Of a DNA stretch of 64,000 bases, positions 16,512 through 24,604 are shown piece by piece; within the stretch, counting starts at the first letter, position 1, and each line of letters begins with the position of its first letter. Under the pieces are notes generated by a model that searched no databases, was not told the DNA's origin, and was given only the letters and a program-made list of their open reading frames with translations. Source of the DNA: Melghirimyces algeriensis. GTDB taxonomy: Bacteria; Bacillota; Bacilli; Thermoactinomycetales; DSM-45169. The stretch lies in contig NZ_FXTI01000001.1 of the NCBI RefSeq assembly GCF_900182565.1, positions 558,001 to 622,000 on the forward strand. Direction: 5' to 3'. Made by a program: the position numbers and the translations under genes.

Positions 16512-16973
16512 ATGAATATTATTTATCAATGCTATGGAAGTGCACATTCTTCGGTAACAGCTGCGGCGATCCACTTGGGGAAGCTTCCTGAGAACCGGAT
16601 TCCCACTGTGAAGGAAGTTATGAATTTGCCTGACTTTGATCGATCATTGGATACCTATATTGGTACATTGTTCTATAAAGGAAAGGATGAATGTGGAATT
16701 TCTGTTTATACCCTGGGACTGGGCAGAGAGTGGCAGGTTGGATTGCGATCGGTAGAATCTTTATTGCAACTGATCGGTCAAGATCCCAGTACGTTTCGAA
16801 TTGTGCATGCGTTGAATTGTATTACCTTTACCACAAAGCTGGGAGGGGCATTATCCAGAAAATACGGCTTTTGGTGGATGGGAAGGCGATTGGCTGCTTA
16901 TGGAGTTCGTAAGAGTTACCCTCGCTTGGTTACTCTTGTTCAAGAGGTGAAAAATGACCTTCATCGTACATAA
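16512..16973 (+). CDS. DUF3189-family protein
   Basis: 153 residues beginning MNIIYQCYGSAHSSVTAAAIH. The nucleotide-loop-like CYGSAHSS and the conserved TAAAIHLGKLP mark the DUF3189 family. The C-terminal GVRKSYPRLVTLV aligns with NYPRLIRIL of the preceding gene, so the pair is a diverged tandem duplication. Start ATG 16512, just after an AGAGG; an upstream in-frame start would overlap the previous gene. Function unknown; der follows. Confidence 0.7.
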   Translation: MNIIYQCYGSAHSSVTAAAIHLGKLPENRIPTVKEVMNLPDFDRSLDTYIGTLFYKGKDECGISVYTLGLGREWQVGLRSVESLLQLIGQDPSTFRIVHALNCITFTTKLGGALSRKYGFWWMGRRLAAYGVRKSYPRLVTLVQEVKNDLHRT

Positions 16974-17069
16974 GGTTATGGGCTTCATCTCCCTTCTGTG
17001 TTAGAATCATACTGTTCGTATATCTTTCGGAATATGTTGACTGGAAAATGTTGAGGAGAGGAATTCGGT

Positions 17070-18389
17070 ATGAGTATGCCTGTTGTAGCAATCGTCGGCC
17101 GACCCAACGTAGGCAAGTCGACGCTTTTCAATCGGATTGCAGGACAACGGATTGCTATTGTGGAAGATAAACCGGGAATTACCCGTGATCGAATCTACAG
17201 TCGCTCCGATTGGTCAGGGCGAGCATTTCATTTAATCGATACAGGGGGCTTGGAATTTAACAAAAAAGATGAAGTGGTGGAGCATATCCGGCATCAAGCC
17301 GAACTGGCCATCGAGGAAGCGGATGTGATTTTGTTTGTCGTGGATGGTAAGGAAGGTGTGACCGCTACTGACGAAGAAGTGGGTCGGTTGCTTCATCGTT
17401 CCAATAAGCCTGTGGTGTTAGCGGTTAATAAGCTGGATCATATCAAGCATGAGGATCATGTCTATGACTTTTATCGCTTGGGTTTTGAGGAACCGATTGC
17501 CATCTCTTCTCTGCATGGCTCTGGAACAGGAGATTTGTTGGATGCAGTAATCCGTTGTTTCCCAGAAGGAGAGGAGGAGGAATACGATACCGATACAATC
17601 CGTGTTTCCATTATCGGCCGACCCAATGTCGGCAAGTCCTCTTTGGTGAATCGAATTCTCGGTGAACAACGGGTTATCGTAAGTTCAGTGGCCGGCACTA
17701 CTCGCGATGCCATTGATACTCCCTTTTCCCATGATGATCAGGATTATGTTATTGTGGATACGGCTGGAATGCGAAAGCGTGGGAAGGTGTATGAGTCAAC
17801 GGAAAAGTACAGTGTCATCCGTGCCTTAAAAGCGATTGAACGTTCCGATGTCGTCTTGATTGTGTTGGATGGTGTAGAAGGAGTGACCGAGCAGGATAAA
17901 CGGGTGGCAGGTATTGCTCATGAGGGTGGACGGGGTGCGATCTTTGTTGTTAACAAATGGGATGCTGTAGAGAAAGATGATAAGACGATGAAGCGCTTCT
18001 CAGAGGAAATACGGGAAGCGTTTGGGTTTATGGACTATGCTCCGGTTCTGTTTACATCTGCCAAAACCGGCCAACGCGTCAACCGGGTTTTGCCAGTAGT
18101 AAAAGAGGTGGCCGAGCAACATGCCATGCGTGTTTCCACATCGGTATTAAACCAAGTGCTTCAGGATGCAACGATGTCGACGCCCCCTCCTTCAGTAAAG
18201 GGAAAAAGGGCTCGAATCCAATATGGAACACAGGTATCTGTTAAACCTCCCACATTTGTTCTGTTTGTCAATGATCCGGAATCTGTCCATTTCAGCTATA
18301 CTCGCTATCTGGAAAATCAGCTTCGTGAGGCATTTGGCTTTATCGGGACACCGATCCGAATGATGTTGCGAAAGAAAAAGAGAAATTGA
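17070..18389 (+). CDS. der: Ribosome biogenesis GTPase Der (EngA)
   Basis: 439-residue double-GTPase needed for 50S subunit maturation. Two G domains carry GRPNVGKST (residues 10-18) and GRPNVGKSS (near 183), each with DTxG (DTGG, DTAG) and NKxD (NKLD, NKWD) motifs, followed by a KH-like C-terminal domain. The start at 17070 has GAGGAGAGG upstream. It is followed by plsY and gpsA. Confidence 0.96.
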   Translation: MSMPVVAIVGRPNVGKSTLFNRIAGQRIAIVEDKPGITRDRIYSRSDWSGRAFHLIDTGGLEFNKKDEVVEHIRHQAELAIEEADVILFVVDGKEGVTATDEEVGRLLHRSNKPVVLAVNKLDHIKHEDHVYDFYRLGFEEPIAISSLHGSGTGDLLDAVIRCFPEGEEEEYDTDTIRVSIIGRPNVGKSSLVNRILGEQRVIVSSVAGTTRDAIDTPFSHDDQDYVIVDTAGMRKRGKVYESTEKYSVIRALKAIERSDVVLIVLDGVEGVTEQDKRVAGIAHEGGRGAIFVVNKWDAVEKDDKTMKRFSEEIREAFGFMDYAPVLFTSAKTGQRVNRVLPVVKEVAEQHAMRVSTSVLNQVLQDATMSTPPPSVKGKRARIQYGTQVSVKPPTFVLFVNDPESVHFSYTRYLENQLREAFGFIGTPIRMMLRKKKRN

Positions 18390-18476
18390 GATTCGGGAAA
18401 AAGGTGTGGAACCGGTTTCCTCTGTCCACTTTATTGATAACCTCTTAATCAATGTCATGCAATGAGGAGGGATGAT

Positions 18477-19082
18477 ATGGGTATTTCCATACTTGTAGTA
18501 GTACTTTCTTATCTGATGGGTTCTTTTAGCTTCAGTTACTGGTTTGCCCGATTGCTGAAAGGGATTGATATTCGTTCGCGGGGAAGCGGAAATGCCGGAG
18601 CCACCAATATGTTACGTGTTGTTGGAAAAGGTCCTGCAGCTGCCGTCTTTATCCTGGATGCATTAAAAGGAACAGCAGCAGTCGCTTTGGCTGCCTGGTT
18701 ATCGGGAACTCCCACAATGATGATGTTGGCGGGAGTGATGGCGATCATTGGACACAACTGGCCAGTGTTTCTTGGTTTTCGTGGTGGAAAAGGGATTGCA
18801 ACCACAATCGGTGTTACAGCTTTCCTTACTCTTTTGGCAGCGTTGATTTCAGGGGTTACCGCTATTTTGGCTATTATTCTTACCCGTTATGTTTCATTGG
18901 GGTCCTTGATTTTTGCTGTCAGTCTTCCAATCATGATTTTGCTCCTGGATTATCCATCCCCTTATGTTTATCTCAGTCTCGTAATTACGGTTATGGCCAT
19001 TATTCGACATGCTTCCAACATCAAGCGACTGCTGAAAGGAACGGAGAGTAAGCTGGGTTCATCCCAGCAGCAACGGAGCTAG
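18477..19082 (+). CDS. plsY: Glycerol-3-phosphate acyltransferase PlsY
   Basis: 201-residue integral membrane acyltransferase using acyl-phosphate to acylate glycerol-3-phosphate, the first step of phosphatidic acid synthesis. It has five or more hydrophobic helices and the three signature loops: SGNAGATNMLRVVGK, GHNWPVFLGFRGGKGIAT and IRHASNIKRLLKGTE. ATG 18477 is chosen for GAGGAGGG at 18464-18471. Next to gpsA, which makes its substrate. Confidence 0.94.
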   Translation: MGISILVVVLSYLMGSFSFSYWFARLLKGIDIRSRGSGNAGATNMLRVVGKGPAAAVFILDALKGTAAVALAAWLSGTPTMMMLAGVMAIIGHNWPVFLGFRGGKGIATTIGVTAFLTLLAALISGVTAILAIILTRYVSLGSLIFAVSLPIMILLLDYPSPYVYLSLVITVMAIIRHASNIKRLLKGTESKLGSSQQQRS

Positions 19083-19102
19083 CGTAGACGGAGGTATAAA
19101 GG

Positions 19103-20137
19103 ATGACACAAAAAAAAGCGACAGTCTTGGGAGCAGGCAGTTGGGGAACCGTTTTGGCTACGGTATTGGCCGATAACGGTCTGGATGTAACCATTTGGGC
19201 ACGAAGAGGTGCCGTGGTCCAGGAGATAAATGAGAAGCGAATAAACAGCCAATACCTTCAAGGTATTCAGCTTCCTGAAACGTTAAAGGCGACCTCCTCC
19301 ATCAGGGATGCTGTATCTGGAGCTGATTTTCTCCTGTTTGTGGTCCCTTCCCATTCCATGCGGGAGGTGGCCAAACAAGCGGCTCCTTACTTGAAACACA
19401 AATGCGTTGTCGTACATGCAACCAAGGGTTTTGAGCTCAACTCCTTAAAACGGATGTCTGAAGTTCTGAAAGAGGAGTTTCCTTCATTTGCCTCTGATCG
19501 GATTGCTGTATTGTCCGGACCCAGTCATGCTGAGGAAGTGATTGAAAAGTCACCCACTACCGTTGTCGTTGCATCCGATCATTCCTCTGTAGCCCAAAAA
19601 GCCCAATCCTATTTGATTAATTCCTACTTTCGGGTTTACACGCATCCAGATGTGACGGGTGTCGAGGTGGGCGGTTCATTAAAAAATATTATTGCCTTGG
19701 GAGCGGGTCTTTCAGATGGCCTCGGCTTTGGTGATAATGCCAAAGCGGCACTGATTACACGGGGGCTGGCTGAGATGGCCCGTTTGGGAATGGCAATGGG
19801 GGCGAAGCCCATCACATTTGCGGGTCTTTCCGGAGTCGGTGACCTTGTCGTGACCTGTACCAGTCGACACAGTCGAAACTGGAGAGCGGGGAACCTCTTG
19901 AGTCAAGGAATGGGACTGGACGAAGTGCTGAACCAGATGGGGATGGTGGTGGAGGGAATTAAGACCACACAGGCTGCACAGGAACTGTCAGCGCGTTATC
20001 TGGTGGAAATGCCGATTACCCAGGAGCTTTATGCTGTCCTTTTTGAACAGAAAGATCCTCGTCAAGCAGTAGAGGATTTGATGACCCGTGGAAAAACAGA
20101 TGAGATGGAGCAAATGATTGAAGGTTCATTGGATTAA
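19103..20137 (+). CDS. gpsA: NAD(P)-dependent glycerol-3-phosphate dehydrogenase
   Basis: 344-residue enzyme reducing dihydroxyacetone phosphate to sn-glycerol-3-phosphate for lipids. The Rossmann motif VLGAGSWGTVLA is at residues 8-19, with the NAD-contact VVHATKG, the catalytic Lys in GGSLKNIIALGAG and the GDLVVTCTSRHSRN loop. The start follows CGGAGG. In an operon with plsY, 20 nt apart. Confidence 0.95.
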   Translation: MTQKKATVLGAGSWGTVLATVLADNGLDVTIWARRGAVVQEINEKRINSQYLQGIQLPETLKATSSIRDAVSGADFLLFVVPSHSMREVAKQAAPYLKHKCVVVHATKGFELNSLKRMSEVLKEEFPSFASDRIAVLSGPSHAEEVIEKSPTTVVVASDHSSVAQKAQSYLINSYFRVYTHPDVTGVEVGGSLKNIIALGAGLSDGLGFGDNAKAALITRGLAEMARLGMAMGAKPITFAGLSGVGDLVVTCTSRHSRNWRAGNLLSQGMGLDEVLNQMGMVVEGIKTTQAAQELSARYLVEMPITQELYAVLFEQKDPRQAVEDLMTRGKTDEMEQMIEGSLD

Positions 20138-20281
20138 AACGCCTATTGTTCACAGGAGTCGTTGCAAAGATTTCTCGTCCCACATAAGCTGTAGTACTTC
20201 CGGTTTCCACCTGTCTACGATTATGACGGCTCTTAGCCAGGGGAACAGGGACCAGCAGGCTTACGGGTGTTAAACCGGAAA

Positions 20282-20322
20282 ACAGGGGAACGCCGATCAG
20301 ATCAGCGTTGCCCCTGTTTTTG
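20282..20322. terminator. Hairpin terminator shared by gpsA and the convergent gene
   Basis: AGGGG-AACGC pairs with GCGTT-GCCCCT across 20284-20316 and is followed by TTTTTG on the plus strand. The minus-strand gene stops inside the loop, so the right arm also encodes its last residues. Confidence 0.7.
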
Positions 20323-20823
20323 TTTGCGTTCGTTCGGAATTTCAGATGTTTTTGCTTGCATCAACTGGGATAGGATCTGTTTGAATAAAGGGGATTGAAG
20401 GATTTTTATCAGTTGGGAAAAATCAAATTGTTGGAGAGGGTTGGGGGATTGCGTGTTTCCTTCCGGATCTGGATCTGGTGGTGGCAGGTTGAGTCTCGGA
20501 ATCTCTTCTTCTTCATGCCGATTGGGCTTTACCAGTCTCAATGGGGGACGAAATCGGGATGGCGACCGACGTTGTCCCATAAATTGATTGGCCATTTCAA
20601 ACATTTGATACGCATTGTCCATAATTCTTTCCATACGGTGCAGTGATTGACTTAAGTCCTTCAGTGTAGAGCGCAATGTGTAAAAACCATTGATGATTTT
20701 TGTCAAGTTAATGGAATTCAAGTCTGTTTGGTTGTTTTGAGGAGTGGAATTCTTCTGTGGCACAGGCTTACGCCTTTTGCGAGCTCTTCTTGGGTGACTC
20801 CGTCGAACCGTGTTTTTTGACAC
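20302..20823 (-). CDS. Unrecognised basic, Pro-rich protein
   Basis: 173 residues on the opposite strand to its neighbours. A very basic N-terminus (RRSHPRRARKRRKP) is followed by a helical middle (about 36-85: INLTKIINGFYTLRSTLKD, MERIMDNAYQMFEMANQFM), a Pro/acidic linker (PPPDPDPE) and an amphipathic C-terminal helix. No signal peptide or membrane segment. Placed among sporulation genes between gpsA and spoIVA, it may be a spore-associated protein, but that is only a positional guess. Confidence 0.6.
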   Translation of the reverse strand: MSKNTVRRSHPRRARKRRKPVPQKNSTPQNNQTDLNSINLTKIINGFYTLRSTLKDLSQSLHRMERIMDNAYQMFEMANQFMGQRRSPSRFRPPLRLVKPNRHEEEEIPRLNLPPPDPDPEGNTQSPNPLQQFDFSQLIKILQSPLFKQILSQLMQAKTSEIPNERKQKQGQR

Positions 20824-20968
20824 AGCGAATCTCCTCCACTTCGGGCTGTTGTCTTCCTATCCTATGCGAATATCTTGGTGTCGATCTGGACAGTAGCCCG
20901 AAATATTGGTGGGCGGATGTGGATTTGCTATACTGGTATCAGAATGGAAAAAAGGAAGTTGATGAATC

Positions 20969-21127
20969 ATGGAAGCCATGATCAGTATTATTTTGTTGTT
21001 GGTTGCAAATTTTATGATGGCTTGGACCCGACAGTTGAGCACAGGTTGGATTCGGATTGTACTGTCCATTATCGCTACGCTTCTCTTGTTGCCTGCGTTC
21101 CTGTTCGGGATTCGGGCATTGACCTGA
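20969..21127 (+). CDS. Small membrane protein, DUF2768-like
   Basis: 52 residues (MEAMISIILLLVANFMMAW...) with two hydrophobic helices around 4-20 and 29-48. Its place between gpsA and yphF/spoIVA matches the small DUF2768 protein (YphE) of Bacillus. AAGGAAG lies upstream; a second ATG at 20978 is possible. Family assignment rests mainly on position and topology. Confidence 0.55.
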   Translation: MEAMISIILLLVANFMMAWTRQLSTGWIRIVLSIIATLLLLPAFLFGIRALT

Positions 21128-21158
21128 AAGGATGCAGGCGAGTATTGGAGGGAGTCAA

Positions 21159-21866
21159 ATGAACCGTTGGATGTGGGCAACTGTCTTTCTGGTTGTCTTG
21201 TTATTGTCGGGTTGTGCTCAAACGAAGGAATTCAAACAACGTATAACGGAAGATTTACCCCATGACGTCCAGAAAGTGCAAACTGCTGTGGACCAATACA
21301 GGAAGGAAAATAACGGAGTCTTGCCATTGAAACCCCCTCAAGGTTCCACGCTGTATCAAAAATATATCGTGGATTTCTCCAAGTTGGAGCCATATTTGGG
21401 AAGCATTCCATCAAATTCGTATCAAAAAGGTGGAAATTACGTTTTTGTGGTGGTTGATCCTGGAGAGCAGCCCAAAGTAAAAGTGATGGACCTTCGAGTG
21501 ACGGAACGGTTGCGGGAACTGCAAGGGCGTGTAAACGCGTACAATATGGAACAAGGTCATTTGCCCCTAGGAAAAAAAGAAGGTAAAGGTCTCTATGCGC
21601 TTAACTTTGATAAGTTGGATACTGAACCGGTGACCATTCCAAGTCCATACCATTCTCAGTTGTCTCTTCCTTTGTTAATTGACAAAAAAGGAACACTTTA
21701 TGTGGATTATCGTATGGATCTGGTTCAAATCTTGGAGGAAACAAAGAAAAAACCGGAAAAAAATATGGACACGAGACAACTGTTGTATCAAGATTCTTTG
21801 TTTGCGCCGGCATATTCTCCCCCGATGCGTCTGAAAGATGGGGATCCGGTATTGTACAGCGAATAA
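21159..21866 (+). CDS. YphF-like sporulation-region lipoprotein
   Basis: 235 residues with a clear lipoprotein signal: a charged start, a hydrophobic core and the lipobox LLSGC with Cys at about 20. The mature part has two similar segments, each with a helix and a PLKPP/LPLGK turn (DVQKVQTAVDQYRKENNGVLP and RLRELQGRVNAYNMEQGHLP), suggesting an internal duplication. Position just before spoIVA matches B. subtilis YphF, of unknown function. Start 21159 follows TTGGAGGGAG. Confidence 0.75.
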   Translation: MNRWMWATVFLVVLLLSGCAQTKEFKQRITEDLPHDVQKVQTAVDQYRKENNGVLPLKPPQGSTLYQKYIVDFSKLEPYLGSIPSNSYQKGGNYVFVVVDPGEQPKVKVMDLRVTERLRELQGRVNAYNMEQGHLPLGKKEGKGLYALNFDKLDTEPVTIPSPYHSQLSLPLLIDKKGTLYVDYRMDLVQILEETKKKPEKNMDTRQLLYQDSLFAPAYSPPMRLKDGDPVLYSE

Positions 21867-21925
21867 TGAACACGGTTTGTTCATAAAGATGGAGTAAAGG
21901 ATGAGAGAAGCGAGATGAAGAAACA

Positions 21926-22075
21926 TTGGATGGTTTAGAAAGCCTTGTGTTTCATCTCATTGTAATTCCGGCGATATTTTTACTGGGAAGGTTGTCGGTG
22001 TTAAAAGTCTCTGGGTTTCGAGTTAAGGTGAAAAGAGTTGAAAAGCACCCTGAAAAAGAACATAGAAGGGTATGA
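21926..22075 (+). CDS. Possible small single-span membrane protein
   Basis: 49 codons from TTG 21926 (or 42 from GTG 21947). The translation has one hydrophobic helix (VFHLIVIPAIFLLGRLSVL) followed by a strongly basic tail (RVKVKRVEKHPEKEHRR), the layout of a real small membrane protein. The ribosome-binding site is poor. It ends shortly before the terminator at 22109. Function unknown. Confidence 0.35.
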   Translation: MDGLESLVFHLIVIPAIFLLGRLSVLKVSGFRVKVKRVEKHPEKEHRRV

Positions 22076-22108
22076 AGATGTCCCTATTGGATAACGCGTT
22101 CGTTTTCC

Positions 22109-22152
22109 AAAAAAACAGTCCAATTTTAACGATAAATTGGGCTGTTTTTTTA
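22109..22152 (+). terminator. Intrinsic terminator after yphF region
   Basis: AAAAACAGTCCAATTT (22111-22126 or so) against AAATTGGGCTGTTTTTTT (22134-22151); A-tract and T-tract flanks allow action in both directions. Confidence 0.8.
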
Positions 22153-22269
22153 TTATATGGAAAATAATTGAATTCCATGATATAAGGAGGACGTTTTTCA
22201 TCGTTAAACGTTTTTCTGGAATAAGTCTTGATTTTGAATGCCCTTTTTTGATTTTTCTCCACTGATAAA

Positions 22270-22297
22270 TCATAACCGAAAAACCTACTCATATATT
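22270..22297 (+). promoter_or_regulatory. Candidate SigE promoter of spoIVA
   Basis: TCATAAC at 22270-22276 and CATATATT at 22290-22297, spaced by 13 nt, resemble the mother-cell SigE consensus; spoIVA is SigE-controlled in B. subtilis. The element before ypjB at 48268 has the same layout. Confidence 0.45.
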
Positions 22298-22397
22298 TAT
22301 AGTGTCCAAATTCCATCTGTGCGTATATAAAGGAGGCGGTTCGCCTTCGCACCGACGACGGATCAGTGAAAGCGGAACTTATGAGGGAGGGGTTTTC

Positions 22398-23876
22398 GTG
22401 GAGAAAGTGGACATCTTTAAAGATATTGCCGAACGAACGGGAGGAGATATTTATCTGGGTGTGGTCGGTGCGGTGCGCACCGGAAAATCCACCTTTATCA
22501 AGCGGTTTATGGAGCAGGTTGTCATACCAAATATCAGTGAAGAAACGGAGAGAGTTCGGGCCACTGACGAACTTCCCCAAAGTGGGGCAGGAAAAACCAT
22601 CACGACCATAGAGCCTAAGTTTGTACCCAATCAGGCGGTCCAACTTCATGTAGATGAAGGAATCGATATAAATGTCCGGCTCGTTGACTGCGTTGGTTAT
22701 GCGATTGATGGAGCAAAAGGTTATGAGGATGAGTCCGGACCAAGGATGATTAATACTCCATGGTTTGAAGAACCGATTCCTTTTCAAGAGGCTGCAGAGG
22801 TTGGAACGCGGAAGGTGATTCAGGAACATTCCACTTTGGGTGTTGTGGTGACGACAGATGGGTCGATTACGGATATTCCCCGTTCAGCTTACGAGGAAGT
22901 GGAAGAGCGTATTGTAGAAGAAATGAAAGAGGTTGGAAAGCCTTTTGTTCTGGTATTAAACTCCACCCACCCCAACAGTGAGGAAGTTCTACAATTGAGA
23001 GAGACACTGGCTGAGAAATATGATGTTCCCGTTATGGCTGTCAGTGTAGCGACAATTGATGAAGAACAGATCTACGCTGTTCTGAAAGAAGTTCTGTTTG
23101 AGTTTCCAGTACATGAAGTAAATGTAAACCTTCCGAGTTGGGTGATGGTGTTAGATGAGGATCACTGGTTGAGACAGAATTTCGAAACATCTGTTCGGGA
23201 AACAGTAAATGATATTCGGCGTCTCCGAGATGTAGATCAGGTGGTTGGTCAATTTTCGGAATATGAATTTATCGAACGAGCAGCCTTATCAGGAATGGAT
23301 ATGGGTCAAGGTGTCGCGGAAATCGATCTTTATGCCCCGGATGAATTGTACGACAATATCCTCACTGAAGTGGTAGGGGTTACTATTCAGGGGAAAGATC
23401 ATTTGCTTCAGTTGATGAAAGAATTTTCCAAGGCGAAGCAGGAATATGATAAAGTTTCCGAAGCGGTTCAGATGGTAAAAACCACAGGGTATGGGGTTGC
23501 AGCACCAACAATGGAAGAAATGACACTGGATGAGCCTGAGTTGATTAAACAAGGGTCCCGCTTTGGAGTTCGCCTAAAGGCAACCGCTCCTTCCATTCAT
23601 ATGATTCGAGTGAATGTCCACTCCGAATTTGCTCCAATTATAGGATCTGAACGACAGAGTGAAGAGTTAGTCAACTATTTGATGAAAGACTTTGAAGCAG
23701 ATCCATTAAGCATCTGGGAGTCTGATATTTTTGGTCGTTCCCTTCATTCTATCGTTCAGGAAGGTATTCAGGCGAAACTGTCGATGATGCCGGAAAACGC
23801 CAGGTACAAACTTCAGGAAACGCTGGAGAGAATTATCAATGAAGGCTCAGGCGGCTTAATCGCCATTATCCTGTAA
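22398..23876 (+). CDS. spoIVA: Stage IV sporulation protein A, spore coat ATPase
   Basis: 492-residue cytoskeletal ATPase that polymerises on the forespore surface and forms the coat basement layer. The Walker A GAVRTGKST is at residues 24-32 with Lys30, the sequence starts with the almost invariant KVDIFKDIAERTGGDIYLG, and it ends with the conserved NEGSGGLIAIIL needed for membrane targeting. The start is GTG 22398 after GAGGGAGGGG; this gives exactly the length of the B. subtilis protein. Monocistronic between two terminators. Confidence 0.98.
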   Translation: MEKVDIFKDIAERTGGDIYLGVVGAVRTGKSTFIKRFMEQVVIPNISEETERVRATDELPQSGAGKTITTIEPKFVPNQAVQLHVDEGIDINVRLVDCVGYAIDGAKGYEDESGPRMINTPWFEEPIPFQEAAEVGTRKVIQEHSTLGVVVTTDGSITDIPRSAYEEVEERIVEEMKEVGKPFVLVLNSTHPNSEEVLQLRETLAEKYDVPVMAVSVATIDEEQIYAVLKEVLFEFPVHEVNVNLPSWVMVLDEDHWLRQNFETSVRETVNDIRRLRDVDQVVGQFSEYEFIERAALSGMDMGQGVAEIDLYAPDELYDNILTEVVGVTIQGKDHLLQLMKEFSKAKQEYDKVSEAVQMVKTTGYGVAAPTMEEMTLDEPELIKQGSRFGVRLKATAPSIHMIRVNVHSEFAPIIGSERQSEELVNYLMKDFEADPLSIWESDIFGRSLHSIVQEGIQAKLSMMPENARYKLQETLERIINEGSGGLIAIIL

Positions 23877-23899
23877 TTTTCTCCGTGTTCTTGTCTCTC

Positions 23900-23930
23900 A
23901 AGCGCTCTGGTATAGAGTGCTTTTTTGTTT
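23900..23930 (+). terminator. Intrinsic terminator of spoIVA
   Basis: AAGCGCTCT (23900-23908) and AGAGTGCTT (23914-23922) followed by TTTTGTTTTTTTT. Confidence 0.85.
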
Positions 23931-23956
23931 TTTTTATTTAAAACCCGCATAAACAC

Positions 23957-23986
23957 TTGATATTTCCCAGCTGAGTGTATTACTAT
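23957..23986 (+). promoter_or_regulatory. Candidate SigA promoter of hup
   Basis: TTGATA at 23957-23962 and TACTAT at 23981-23986, 18 nt apart, about 100 nt before the HU start. Confidence 0.45.
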
Positions 23987-24088
23987 AAGTTTGTCCCGAC
24001 TGGTGCAAAGGTTTGGGGTGCATAAGTTTATGTGGAACAGTGAAGTATTGATTTTAGAACCAAAAACCTTGGAGAGGAGGTGAGGGTT

Positions 24089-24364
24089 GTGAACAAGACG
24101 GAACTGATCGCTCAAGTTGCAGAGAAAACTGAAATGACCAAGAAAGATGCGACGCAAGCGGTGGACGCTGTGTTTGACACAATCTCCGAAGCTTTGAAAG
24201 CAGGAGACAAGGTGCAATTGATTGGGTTTGGGAACTTTGAGGTGCGTGAACGTGCTGCCCGCAAAGGCCGCAACCCACAAACCGGCAAGGAAATCGATAT
24301 TCCCGCCAGCAAAGTGCCCGCATTCAAACCGGGTAAGGCGCTGAAGGATGACGTCAACAAATAA
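24089..24364 (+). CDS. hup: HU-family DNA-binding protein (HBsu)
   Basis: 91-residue nucleoid protein, within one residue of B. subtilis HBsu. MNKTELIAQVAEKTEMTKKDA starts it, FGNFEVRERAARKGRNPQTG is the DNA-contacting beta arm, and VPAFKPGKALKD is the usual C-terminus. The start is GTG 24089 with AGGAGG at 24075-24080. Same position as hbs after spoIVA in Bacillus. Confidence 0.97.
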   Translation: MNKTELIAQVAEKTEMTKKDATQAVDAVFDTISEALKAGDKVQLIGFGNFEVRERAARKGRNPQTGKEIDIPASKVPAFKPGKALKDDVNK

Positions 24365-24472
24365 TTGGTAGGACGGGTACATACTTCTTGCCGGGGGGGC
24401 AATGAATGTGTCCCCTCTGAAAGAGGGTGCAGTCGGGGTATGGAAGGTCTCTATCATTCGCTGACTGTACCC

Positions 24473-24500
24473 AAAAGGCCCTTCGGGGCCTTTGTTTTTT
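24473..24500 (+). terminator. Intrinsic terminator of hup
   Basis: AAAGGCCC, TTC loop, GGGGCCTTT then GTTTTTT. Confidence 0.85.
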
Positions 24501-24604
24501 ATTTGCTATTATTTGATCATTATTATGAAGTGGGATAAAATCAATTCGGGATGTAAGGTTCAATGGTTCCAGAAAAAACCGCGGTTTGGAGGCGAAAAGG
24601 AGAT

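Noticed and set aside
20138..20281. Possible riboswitch after gpsA
   Set aside because: CCGGTTT and AAACCGG arms about 65 nt apart suggested structure, but no known aptamer signature was found and it lies downstream, not upstream, of a gene.
22023..22829. 268-codon minus-strand frame opposite the spoIVA start
   Set aside because: Antisense to the Walker A region of spoIVA, crosses a terminator, no ribosome-binding site.
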